In this document: piece after piece, positions 1-8,027 of the stretch
Numbering within the stretch: position 1 is the first letter of the stretch
Layout: each line of letters opens with the position of its first letter
Origin: an uncultured bacterium
Lineage (GTDB): Bacteria; Bacillota; Negativicutes; Acidaminococcales; Acidaminococcaceae
NCBI GenBank assembly: GCA_905215645.1
Contig: CAJMQS010000053.1
Location: forward strand, 1-13,646
Direction: 5' to 3'
DNA length: 13,646 bases
Program-made: the position numbers and the translations under genes
Notes under the pieces: model-generated
The model's database searches: none
What the model saw: only the letters and a program-made list of their open reading frames with translations
What the model was told of the DNA's origin: nothing

Positions 1-53
1 CACCATATGAAGCCTATTTCTCGAAGGTGTTGCACTTGGCTTGACAATCCGCC
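1..53 (+). mobile_element. Right end of an IS30-family insertion sequence (partial)
   Basis: Reading the plus strand from base 3 gives PYEAYFSKVLHLA and then a TGA stop at 42-44. This resembles the C-terminus of IS30-family transposases, where a 'TP-x-E-x-F ... LHL' ending is followed at once by the terminal inverted repeat. The bases after the stop, to about 53, then act as the IS end. Directly beyond it the minus-strand ferredoxin-like gene resumes in the middle of a conserved motif, which supports a real insertion junction. Only about 53 bases of the element are present, so the catalytic domain, the other inverted repeat and the target duplication cannot be seen. The family name comes from remembered C-terminal features, not from a search. 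Confidence 0.6.
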
Positions 54-457
54 TACTTAGAACCTACATAAAGTTTTAAATCGCACTTATCCTCAATCAT
101 ATTAAATTGAAAAATGCCCTTATAAAAACGACAAGCTGCTACTAAGAAATTTTTATCTAAGGCAACTTCCATGACTGTCTGACCAAAACCACCAGAAGAA
201 CTTGTAGCACGTGCCAAACCATTTCCCCATCCTTGCAACCATACTAAAGGTTCTCTTAAATTAGCCGGGTGATTTTGTTGGCATACATTATTGCAAGCGT
301 TACATTGAATACACTTTTCAGTATCAATAACTGCATTCATATATTTTTTACTATCTAAAATAGATATTGCATTATGCGGACATATATCCACACAAGCCAT
401 ACATCCTGCACATTGATTAGTTTGGCAAACTGTATGTAATTTATTTAATATTTGCAT
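53..457 (-). pseudogene. Ferredoxin/F420 hydrogenase beta-subunit-like protein, truncated by an IS
   Basis: This is the N-terminal third of an FrhB-like (coenzyme F420 hydrogenase/dehydrogenase beta subunit) iron-sulfur protein of the kind common in polysaccharide clusters beside pyruvyl-transferase-family genes. Two [4Fe-4S] motifs are visible: C16-x2-C19-x2-C22-x3-C26-P and C49-x2-C52-x2-C55-x3-C59. A serine/glycine-rich stretch at about 86-91 (SSSGGF) and an ending in VGSK match the family, where GSK is normally followed by Y. Here the next codon reads TA (bases 55-54) and is then completed by G from the adjoining IS end, giving a TAG stop. Full-length relatives are usually well over 300 residues, so the product is probably non-functional. 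ATG at 457 has GGAG six bases upstream and lies 17 bases after wzx. The redox role in EPS clusters is poorly understood. Confidence 0.75.
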
Positions 458-474
458 GTTTTCTCCAATACATT

Positions 475-1884
475 TTATTTATATTCCTTTTTATAAATAA
501 ATTTCACTATGGGTTTCCATATATCAGTAAAAATAGCGAATTGCACAGCAGTTTCTGCAATCAATAAAACTTGTCCCAAGATAGAATTAATATATATAGT
601 TACTGAGGCCAAAAGAAGAATCCCTATTGCCATTAAATGTCGTTTGTTAAAAATGTCTATTTTAAAATATTTTCGAGTATCTATAACTCTATATATAAAA
701 ACTGCTATGTAACTGATACCAGTAGATATCGCTGCCCCATTAATTCCAAATATAGGTATTAACAAGAAATTTAATATTACATTTATCACAGCTCCACAAC
801 AACTAGAAAATAAAAACCCTTTGCTATTTTTGTTGACAGTATATGTAGTTGCTAAAAAAGCCCCCATCGTAATAAAGACATATCCAATAATCAAAAATGG
901 CGTATACATCCATGCAATATAATATTCTGCACTTACGTAATAATGCAAAAAAGGTTTAATAATTGCTAAAATCCCTACTCCAGACATCAACGCCATTGCC
1001 GTTATTCTATAATACACCTTATTACTGTATTCATCTCTATCTTCACTCTCATTTTCTCTTATAGCTGAATATGTCCATGCTTGATTGAAAATATTAGAAA
1101 AAATTTGAATCATAGATGGTATTTTATAGGAGATAGCATAAATACCATTAGTAGCAGCTCCTATCATTGCAGTAACCATAATTCGATCTGATGAATTTAT
1201 AATCCACCACATAAAGGTATTAGGGATAAGAACAAAAGAATATTTAATCATTCTAATTGCTAAGGCCGTATCAATATTAAAATTTCGAATTACATTTTTT
1301 ATATTACCTATCCAAAATGCATAAATACAAGTAATCAAATTAGCTAAAATATAAGCTCCAAAGTAACCTTTTATCTGTAATTTTAAATTGCATAAAAAAA
1401 ATACATTTAGCCCACCAATAGCCAAAGTCTGTATAATATTACCAATGGAAAATTGAATAAGCCTTTCGGTTCCCCGTAAATAACTTAGAAAGATTTGACT
1501 CAACCCTAATGATATAGTATAAAAATAAATCATCCAAACATAATCTTTAATTCCATCAAAAGATCTTGATATTGGAATGAAAAAAAAGCCTATTAATACT
1601 GATAATAATGCAATTACTAATCCAACGCTCATTATCTTATTATAATCGGCCCCTTTATCTAATGAAAATCGCATAATAGATTCACTTATATTGAGAATCA
1701 AGAAAGGAATTGCTATCATTGAAATAGTATTTATTAAGTCAACTATTCCATATTCAGAAGTATTTAATACATTAGTATAAATGGGCACCATAAAAAATGC
1801 AATTATCTTTGGAGCCAAATTTCCTACTGCAAATATTGCAGTATTTTTGACAAGATATCTATTTCTTTTTTCAAAATTAGGCAC
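475..1884 (-). CDS. wzx: Wzx-type polysaccharide repeat-unit flippase
   Basis: This 469-residue, strongly hydrophobic protein is predicted to carry undecaprenyl-diphosphate-linked repeat units across the inner membrane. The start resembles MOP/MATE-superfamily exporters (PST family): a basic N-terminus (KRNRYLVKN), a first helix at about 12-35 and then many alternating hydrophobic segments, 12-14 in all by eye. Length is normal for Wzx. The start is GTG at 1884 with GAGG about nine bases upstream, and it begins one base after the stop of the broken GT2, so translation is probably coupled to that gene. Codon use is very AT-rich like its neighbours. The substrate cannot be read from sequence, but the gene is the only flippase in the window and wzy lies four genes upstream. 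Confidence 0.9.
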   Translation of the reverse strand: MPNFEKRNRYLVKNTAIFAVGNLAPKIIAFFMVPIYTNVLNTSEYGIVDLINTISMIAIPFLILNISESIMRFSLDKGADYNKIMSVGLVIALLSVLIGFFFIPISRSFDGIKDYVWMIYFYTISLGLSQIFLSYLRGTERLIQFSIGNIIQTLAIGGLNVFFLCNLKLQIKGYFGAYILANLITCIYAFWIGNIKNVIRNFNIDTALAIRMIKYSFVLIPNTFMWWIINSSDRIMVTAMIGAATNGIYAISYKIPSMIQIFSNIFNQAWTYSAIRENESEDRDEYSNKVYYRITAMALMSGVGILAIIKPFLHYYVSAEYYIAWMYTPFLIIGYVFITMGAFLATTYTVNKNSKGFLFSSCCGAVINVILNFLLIPIFGINGAAISTGISYIAVFIYRVIDTRKYFKIDIFNKRHLMAIGILLLASVTIYINSILGQVLLIAETAVQFAIFTDIWKPIVKFIYKKEYK

Positions 1885-1885
1885 A

Positions 1886-2813
1886 CTATTTTCCTCGCAT
1901 TATCTTTTTACAAAAATGATATAAATGTGATCGCAATAATATACTCCTATAATCCCATCCTAATACTCTCCAATGCTTACTAAAAATATCTTTACTGCAT
2001 TTATATAATTCAGATTCATGAGAGATCTCGTTTTGCATCAAAATAACTTTAGCAGTATCTGTTAAATAATATATAGCATCATACATTAAATTAGGATATT
2101 GCGATTTTGCCATATCTAGAAAGTATGTTGCATTTTTCAAAGCAACCATAAGTTCTTTTTCAGAAAGGGTATGTGTTACGCCTTTAGGATTAGAAATATA
2201 ATGATACATAGCATTTGCAATATGAACCATTGTTTTTCCATAATATAAATCAAATATTATTTTTACATCTTCATTAATTTCCCCTTCAGAAAGTCGTTTA
2301 TTCTCCCAACATGCTCTTTTATATAATTTTGTACATAAACTACTCCCAACATATCTTGCCAAAAGTATTTCATGAATAATTTCTTCGCTATAGAATACCG
2401 TTATTTCAGATGGGCAGCGGATAATATGTTTATTCCTTCCATCCAAATACTCCCTAATTATTCCCGTACATGAAATATCAGTATCATATTTTTTTAATCC
2501 TAGCAAAAGAGACTCATACATTTGAGGTTCTATATAATCATCACTATCAACAAACCCAATATATTGCCCCTTGGCTTTATCTAATCCTACATTACGTGCT
2601 GCAGATGCCCCGCTGTTTTTTTTGTGTATAACTACAATTCTAGAATCAGATAATGCCAATTTATCACAAATTAATCCACTGCTATCGCTGGATCCATCAT
2701 CAACTAGAATAAATTTCAATGTTTGAATATGTCTGCGCTATAATGCTTTTTACACATCTTTCGATTAGATTTTCAACATTATATACTGGCACAATCACTG
2801 AAATCAAATCCAT
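1886..2813 (-). pseudogene. GT2 family glycosyltransferase, broken by a one-base frameshift
   Basis: The reading frame from ATG at 2813 gives a standard GT-A start (MDLISVIVPVYNVENLIERC...) and runs to ...SNIE, then hits TGA at about 2702. The body of the enzyme (FILVDDGSSD, then GASAARN and the metal-binding DSDD) continues in another frame from about 2716 to the stop at 1886. The span is 928 bases, one more than a multiple of three. Removing one A or T from the minus-strand AAATTT at 2711-2716 restores an uninterrupted protein of about 308 residues with NIEF/IILVDDG. A TTG at 2719 could start the downstream piece, but that piece would lack the first beta strand of the nucleotide-binding fold. 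The ATG lies three bases after the pyruvyl-transferase stop, with GGAG upstream. It is either a real recent mutation or an assembly error. Confidence 0.85.
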
Positions 2814-2816
2814 TCT

Positions 2817-3953
2817 CTATATTGATACTCCTCTCGTTAAATTCTCCTGTAAAAATAATATTCCTTTTTGACGTTCTTTTTCAAGTATATTATAGACATG
2901 TTCTTTATTAATAGATCTTTCACAGATTCTAAAATCATTAAAATTTTTAAGGAGTCTTTCATGCGTACCCGTTAATTCTAAAATACTTTCAATTCTAGTT
3001 CCAAATCGTGGTGGCATAACACTAATAAAATCAATTCCCAAATTTAATGAAAAAGCTGTAGCGTGAAAAGAATCCGTCAACACACAACTAGCTCCAAAAA
3101 ATAACCCTAGAAATTTTTCTACGGACGGCAACATAATACAGATTCCGGACTTCTTTTTATCAGCAGTTCCAAAACCAATTCGTACAACATCCCAACCCTT
3201 TTTTTGCGCTATTTTTTTCGCATATATATCCATTTGTGGGTTGGGATTTAATTGATATATCAAAAGATATGGCCTGTCAAATTCAACTTTTACTGCGATT
3301 TTTTTCCACTCTTCAGCCTTGAGCATCAAAGTAGGATCTAAAATAAGCGTTGAAGGGATTCCCATAGAACTCAATAAATCAACAGCAGACTGTTCTCTTA
3401 CAGAAATTGCATCATATTTTTTCAGTAACTTCATAGTTTCCAATATTTCGTCTTCATCTAAATGATTTCTACCTATACTTGCAGCAAAAGAAATTCTTGG
3501 TTTACCTGCAGGAGCAAAATCTAAAAAATATGCCTTGTCTATCCCCTGATTCCATATTTTATTCCAAACTTGGTCACTACCAGTAATATAAATATCAGCT
3601 AATGGTGGATTTTTTTTTAATTCATCATATGAATTATACCTACAATCGGTTAACTGTATATGTTTTTCTAAAAATTTTTGCATGACAGATTTTCTATTCT
3701 TTAAGATTAACGAAAGAGTTAAAGTAGCTACTCTTTGGCTATACTTATTAATTCCCCATAGAAATTTAAATTTTTGTAAAATCCTACTTTGTAAGAGTTG
3801 TTTTGCACGGTACTCTGGAAGATTATCTTTTCGCCAATAATCTATAAATTCTACTGTATATCCAAACTTATCCAGGACCTTTTTTGTAGCATAAGTTTGC
3901 ATAGCGGAACCATAATTATCTACTGTGTGTAACGTGATAACGCTTGCTTTCAC
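2817..3953 (-). CDS. Polysaccharide pyruvyl transferase family protein
   Basis: This 378-residue protein is of the CsaB/WcaK/EpsO-like family, which typically transfers pyruvate from phosphoenolpyruvate to sugars as a ketal, adding negative charge to the polymer. The N-terminus has the family signature HTVDNYGSAMQTYA (9-22), followed by ITGSDQVWN (123-131), a conserved DPTLML stretch (206-211) and the C-terminal TDSFHATAFSLNLGI (293-307). These match the two-lobed GT-B-like fold. The start is GTG at 3953, preceded by a run of seven Gs that serves as the Shine-Dalgarno. It sits between two GT2 genes and is followed two genes later by an FrhB-like gene, a common pairing in EPS clusters. Not all family members have proven pyruvyl transfer activity, so the reaction is inferred. 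Confidence 0.85.
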   Translation of the reverse strand: MKASVITLHTVDNYGSAMQTYATKKVLDKFGYTVEFIDYWRKDNLPEYRAKQLLQSRILQKFKFLWGINKYSQRVATLTLSLILKNRKSVMQKFLEKHIQLTDCRYNSYDELKKNPPLADIYITGSDQVWNKIWNQGIDKAYFLDFAPAGKPRISFAASIGRNHLDEDEILETMKLLKKYDAISVREQSAVDLLSSMGIPSTLILDPTLMLKAEEWKKIAVKVEFDRPYLLIYQLNPNPQMDIYAKKIAQKKGWDVVRIGFGTADKKKSGICIMLPSVEKFLGLFFGASCVLTDSFHATAFSLNLGIDFISVMPPRFGTRIESILELTGTHERLLKNFNDFRICERSINKEHVYNILEKERQKGILFLQENLTRGVSI

Positions 3954-3998
3954 TTTAAATACCCCCCCTACTGAAAATGGTAAATATTGTATTATGGT

Positions 3999-4985
3999 TC
4001 AGCGATGAGATTTTCTGATTACAATGGCCTTATACAAAGTTTTAGAAAATAAAAATATTAATGCTTGTAATTTTTTTATCTTAGGAATATGCTTGTTAAG
4101 CATTACACTTAATAAATACTTGTCACATGAATCATTAATTTTTTCCATTAATTCATGAGGACATTCTTGACCGGATCGACAATAAGAAGTATATATGCTT
4201 GCATGAGCAAAAAAAACGGCAGTTTCTGCGATATTAGTTAATTCAGGAAACCATCTTTTGTAAAACTCTAGTTGATTTAGTGAAGCATCCATTGGTGCTG
4301 TATTTATTTTTATATTTCTTGAAATACTGTTTTGTCGCTGCACATAATGATAAAATGGCTCAGATGTATATACGATTTTCTCTGCTCGTGCTATGATTTT
4401 ATGCATCAAATAGAAGTCTTCACAAAGTTTTCCTTCTGGAAAGCGAAGTCCTTCATCTCCATATTTTCTTTCTTCGAATAATGTTTTTTTAAAAATAGCA
4501 TCACAAAAACTCATATTAAAATATTTAAAACTGTTTAATTCAATTAGTCCTTCAAGCTTATTCCATAATTTTCTAATATTATGCGGATAAGGTGAATAGC
4601 CCTCTCCGTTTTCAGATTCAATCCAAACGCCACCAATGGATATATCTGCATTTTCATTTTCTAAGTTTGTCATCAATTTTTCATACATTGTTTGTTCAAT
4701 ATAATCATCAGAGTCTACAAAAGCAATATATTTTTGGGTTGCTGCATCGATTCCTGTATTCCTTGCGGCCGCAAGTCCGCCGTTAATTTGATGGATTACT
4801 TTTATCTGCTTATACTGAGATGCATATTCATCAGCAATTATTCCACTTTCATCTAACGATCCATCATCCACTAAAATAATTTCACTAACTTTAAAAGTCT
4901 GATTCAAAATAGAGTTTATACATTTTTTTAAATATTTATCTACATTATAAATAGGAACAACTACAGTCAATTGTTTGTTATTCAT
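3999..4985 (-). CDS. GT2 family glycosyltransferase
   Basis: This 328-residue cytoplasmic GT-A enzyme is predicted to add one sugar from a nucleotide-sugar donor to the lipid-linked repeat unit. It shows TVVVPIYNVDKYL (7-19), the nucleotide-binding EIILVDDGSLD (35-45), NGGLAAARNTGID (68-80), the metal-binding FVDSDDYIE (89-97) and the likely catalytic base region LCEDF (187-191). The C-terminal third is variable, with no clear membrane helix. ATG at 4985 follows the wzy stop by seven bases, with TGAGG overlapping that stop as ribosome binding site. It is of the same subfamily as the broken GT2 at 1886-2813. Sugar and linkage cannot be told from sequence. Confidence 0.92.
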   Translation of the reverse strand: MNNKQLTVVVPIYNVDKYLKKCINSILNQTFKVSEIILVDDGSLDESGIIADEYASQYKQIKVIHQINGGLAAARNTGIDAATQKYIAFVDSDDYIEQTMYEKLMTNLENENADISIGGVWIESENGEGYSPYPHNIRKLWNKLEGLIELNSFKYFNMSFCDAIFKKTLFEERKYGDEGLRFPEGKLCEDFYLMHKIIARAEKIVYTSEPFYHYVQRQNSISRNIKINTAPMDASLNQLEFYKRWFPELTNIAETAVFFAHASIYTSYCRSGQECPHELMEKINDSCDKYLLSVMLNKHIPKIKKLQALIFLFSKTLYKAIVIRKSHR

Positions 4986-4992
4986 TTTTACC

Positions 4993-6039
4993 TCAGCTAA
5001 AAATTGTTTGATATGGCAAAACCATATTACTATTTTGAACTATTGCCGTATAAGTCGCATAAATAAAATACAGTAATACAAAAGCAAATGCTGTAGCAAT
5101 TCTCAAATTTCTATTATGGATTTGATGAATTGCCATCGGTATGAGAATAATGTCAGCTAATCCAAACACCATACGAAATCGATCAATCAATACAATTGTA
5201 CCAGTTAGAGCAGAAGCCCATAATGAAATGATATGCATAGTATAGTAACCCTTATATAGTTTATTGCCTCTCTGATAAAAGATTGTGCAAAAGATAGTAA
5301 TCAAGATATTCATGCATAGTACAATATAACCCTGTCCTCGTGTTGCATAAACAGAATCTAAATATGTTTCATAATAACTGAAACTGGCAATAATTTGATT
5401 TCCTATATTACCTATAGTCTGTGCAAAAACAAAAACAACAGTAGTCAACCCCGCCAAAAGTTTGATTCCAAAGTTTAATCGCACCAATAAATATATTCCT
5501 AAAAAAATGATTGACGTAGTATGAAATCCAGTAGCAATCAGCACCAATAAAGCAAAAGGGAGAAACTTATTTTTAGCAACGAATGGAACACTTGCTATTA
5601 AAAACGCAGCTGCAATCATTTGCCGTGCCCCATTTAAAAAATAGAAATAATAAGTCATTCCTACTATTAGAAAGGCACTTATTCCGGGGTAAGGTGAATC
5701 TTCTATTAGTCTTATATAAATTGGACACAAAAACAATACTGCTACAAAAAAGAAAAGCCAAGGAAAATCCATATTAAAAAAAGCTAAGCATAAGTTTAAT
5801 CCATAATATAAGATTTCGAATCTCCCCTGACCAGCTCCAGCAATAACATCCATATAATATCGATAATATGGCATATAATCAGCACCAACATTATATCGAA
5901 TAGCAGAAATAAAAATTAAAGGAAAAGATGAAAAAAATGCAGCCATGGGTAAATAAAATCTGTTATTTTTCTGCTTTATATGAGTAACAAACCATGTCAT
6001 TAAAACGGAAATAAAACTAGCACTCCAATATGTTATCAC
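4993..6039 (-). CDS. wzy: Wzy-type polysaccharide polymerase (EpsG family)
   Basis: This 348-residue integral membrane protein has about ten hydrophobic segments and is predicted to join flipped repeat units on the outer face of the inner membrane. Family cues are AIRYNVGADYMPYYRYY (46-62) in the first large loop, the NGARQMIA stretch at about 136-143 before a helix, and TGFHTTSI (170-177). These match the EpsG/Wzy-like group seen in Firmicutes EPS operons. The start is GTG at 6039 with AGGTG about nine bases upstream. An in-frame ATG comes only after the first helix has begun, so GTG is preferred. Polymerases diverge quickly; the assignment rests on topology, these motifs and position in the cluster. 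Confidence 0.85.
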   Translation of the reverse strand: MITYWSASFISVLMTWFVTHIKQKNNRFYLPMAAFFSSFPLIFISAIRYNVGADYMPYYRYYMDVIAGAGQGRFEILYYGLNLCLAFFNMDFPWLFFFVAVLFLCPIYIRLIEDSPYPGISAFLIVGMTYYFYFLNGARQMIAAAFLIASVPFVAKNKFLPFALLVLIATGFHTTSIIFLGIYLLVRLNFGIKLLAGLTTVVFVFAQTIGNIGNQIIASFSYYETYLDSVYATRGQGYIVLCMNILITIFCTIFYQRGNKLYKGYYTMHIISLWASALTGTIVLIDRFRMVFGLADIILIPMAIHQIHNRNLRIATAFAFVLLYFIYATYTAIVQNSNMVLPYQTIFS

Positions 6040-6070
6040 TGGAAAATCACCTCTCCATTAATTTACTAAG

Positions 6071-6099
6071 ACTATATTTGTTTCCGTCCTGACTTACAA
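6071..6099 (-). promoter_or_regulatory. Candidate internal sigma-A promoter ahead of wzy
   Basis: On the minus strand TTGTAA (6099-6094) and TATAGT (6076-6071) are separated by exactly 17 bases. Transcription would start near 6064, about 25 bases before the wzy GTG. It lies in the 70-base gap between the GT4 gene and wzy, the largest gap within the cassette. The region is AT-rich, so chance matches are likely. Confidence 0.4.
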
Positions 6100-6109
6100 C
6101 TCAAAGCAA

Positions 6110-7186
6110 TTATAGTTGACTATATTTCTTATTATATAAATCCATCATTGCCTTAGCAGATAAATTTTTCCTCTGGTGTTCCCGAATAAGCCCCTTATCA
6201 ATCTTTGAAATCGACTGAACCAACTTAACATATTTCTCAGCAAAGTTATCCTCAGAAAACAGCTCTCCCACATAAAGCCCAGATGTTCCCTCAAGTACTT
6301 CTCTATGAGAAGGAATATCTGACAAAAGCAATCCTAACCCACAGTGCATGGCCTCAAGAACAGAAATGGAAAATTCTTCAGAAGAAGACGCTGAAGTATA
6401 AATATCAGAAATCGCCATATATTGATAGGGATTCGTCTGAAAGCCGGCAAAAATAACATGATTATCTGCCAGTGACTTACATAAATCTTCATCCTCTCCC
6501 ATTCCTAAAATCAGCAGGTATTCTTTAGGCCCATGGCATTTTACAAAGTTTTCCACTAAAAAAGGAACTCGCTTTAGCTGGATTAAATACCCCGCATATA
6601 AAAACACAATGGAATCTTCTGGAAGATGTAAGTCGCTTCGAGAAACATGGCAAGGATACTCAAAATCTTCAATCCCATTTTCAATATATTGACATCCAGG
6701 AATGTGTTTTTTCATAACATCATACACAGCTTTGGAACAGCAAATAACCTGGTCCAATCGCCGCATAGCCCATAAATGCATCTGGCAGTAGATTGAGCCT
6801 TTAGCCCTTCCATAGTTCATCAGGTAATCTTCAAACATGATATTATGAACTGTACTAATCGTTTTGAACTTGTTCCCTAATCTGGCATTCATGATGTCAG
6901 GGATAAATCCATGGCCATGTATGATATCAACTTGATGTTCTTCCATGATTTTTTTATACTCAAAAAGACCATGGAGCAAGAATTGCAAACGGTTTTTATG
7001 ATTACACTCAATAATTTGGAGCCCTGCTTTTTTTTCATTAACAATAATTCTCGGATCATTACCTTCAAAGAGCGTAATTAAAACGGGTTCAAATCGTGTA
7101 CGGTCCAAATTATGAATCATATTCATGACTACCGCACTGGGCCCGCCTTTCACAATATAATTGATAACATAAGCAATTCTACGCAT
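6110..7186 (-). CDS. GT4 family glycosyltransferase
   Basis: This 358-residue GT-B retaining glycosyltransferase is similar in layout to EpsF-like enzymes. The N-lobe opens with IAYVINYIVKGGPSAVVMN (4-22), the glycine-rich acceptor-side loop, and has an HGHGFIPDI stretch at about 90-98. The C-lobe has VFLYAGYLIQLKRVPFLVE (194-212), ILGMGED (226-232), and the donor-binding E-x7-E motif E270-E278 in EEFSISVLE followed by AMHCGLG. ATG at 7186 overlaps the preceding GT2 gene by eight bases (ATGCGTAG), so the two are translationally coupled. Base composition is intermediate between the GC-rich genes to its right and the very AT-rich genes to its left. The sugar is unknown. Confidence 0.92.
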   Translation of the reverse strand: MRRIAYVINYIVKGGPSAVVMNMIHNLDRTRFEPVLITLFEGNDPRIIVNEKKAGLQIIECNHKNRLQFLLHGLFEYKKIMEEHQVDIIHGHGFIPDIMNARLGNKFKTISTVHNIMFEDYLMNYGRAKGSIYCQMHLWAMRRLDQVICCSKAVYDVMKKHIPGCQYIENGIEDFEYPCHVSRSDLHLPEDSIVFLYAGYLIQLKRVPFLVENFVKCHGPKEYLLILGMGEDEDLCKSLADNHVIFAGFQTNPYQYMAISDIYTSASSSEEFSISVLEAMHCGLGLLLSDIPSHREVLEGTSGLYVGELFSEDNFAEKYVKLVQSISKIDKGLIREHQRKNLSAKAMMDLYNKKYSQL

Positions 7187-8027
7187 GGCAATTTTCCTTA
7201 CCTGTTTGCCTTCTCAATATTTTCTTGAATACCAAAGCCCGCAGCTTGTTGGGCATAACCGCTCCAACCAGCCTTACTATGCTCTGAATCCAGTAATCTG
7301 TCTGGCTGATAAACCCGCTATTTGCCATATACCCAAACAGCTTTCGCTGGGATTCCACATACTTCCACCCACCCCGCCGTTTGTACATTGCACTGCCGGC
7401 CCGCATCCACAGCAAAGGTTCCTGGATGTTATAGCCCAAATATCCCTGCTGCAGCATACGGATCCAGAGGTAGTAGTCTTCCAACAGGTAGAAATCCTGA
7501 TAGCTTCCTACAGCCTGTACGGAACTTTTTTTGTACATGATACAGGGGTGATTGAAGGGGTTTCTCTTTTTGGCAAACTGGAGGATTTCCTGTTGAGTTT
7601 CGGGGACAACTCGGCAGCCTGTCACGTTATGGATATCTCCATCAAATTCTTCCACAATGCCGCTGACCAGGCTGTACTCTGGATGTTCAGTGAAAACCTG
7701 CAGCTGCTTTTCACAGCGTTCCGGACGGCTTATGTCATCAGAATCCATACGGGCCACCAGTTCATACTTACACTGTTCCAGCCCGGCATTCAGGGCTTTT
7801 CCCAGCCCCCCATTTTCTTTCAGACGATGGACATGGAGAACGGTTCCAAACAGCTGCTGCATCTTTTCAATGATGGCATCCAGTTCTGGTGTCAACGGTC
7901 CGTCGCAGACCAGGACAAAATCACTGGTGGGTATCGTTTGATGGAGGATGCTTTCCATGCTCTGTTGGAGATACTCCGGCTGTTCTTTATAATAGACCGA
8001 CATAAGGACCGAATATTTCTCACCCAT
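7179..8027 (-). CDS. GT2 family glycosyltransferase (AmsE-like)
   Basis: This 282-residue GT-A enzyme of the AmsE-like type acts in the cytoplasm on lipid-linked intermediates. It begins YSVLMSVYYKEQPEYLQQS (5-23), keeps the donor fold (FVLVCDGPLT, 37-46), GGLGKALNAGL (74-84), the metal-binding RMDSDDISRPER (93-104) and a likely base in LLEDYYLW (181-188). It lies right after the initiating transferase, with which it overlaps by eight bases (ATGGGTGA), so it probably adds the second sugar. GC content is like the conserved genes to its right. This puts it on the conserved side of the composition break. The C-terminal region is basic, with no clear transmembrane segment. Confidence 0.92.
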   Translation of the reverse strand: MGEKYSVLMSVYYKEQPEYLQQSMESILHQTIPTSDFVLVCDGPLTPELDAIIEKMQQLFGTVLHVHRLKENGGLGKALNAGLEQCKYELVARMDSDDISRPERCEKQLQVFTEHPEYSLVSGIVEEFDGDIHNVTGCRVVPETQQEILQFAKKRNPFNHPCIMYKKSSVQAVGSYQDFYLLEDYYLWIRMLQQGYLGYNIQEPLLWMRAGSAMYKRRGGWKYVESQRKLFGYMANSGFISQTDYWIQSIVRLVGAVMPNKLRALVFKKILRRQTGKENCHA

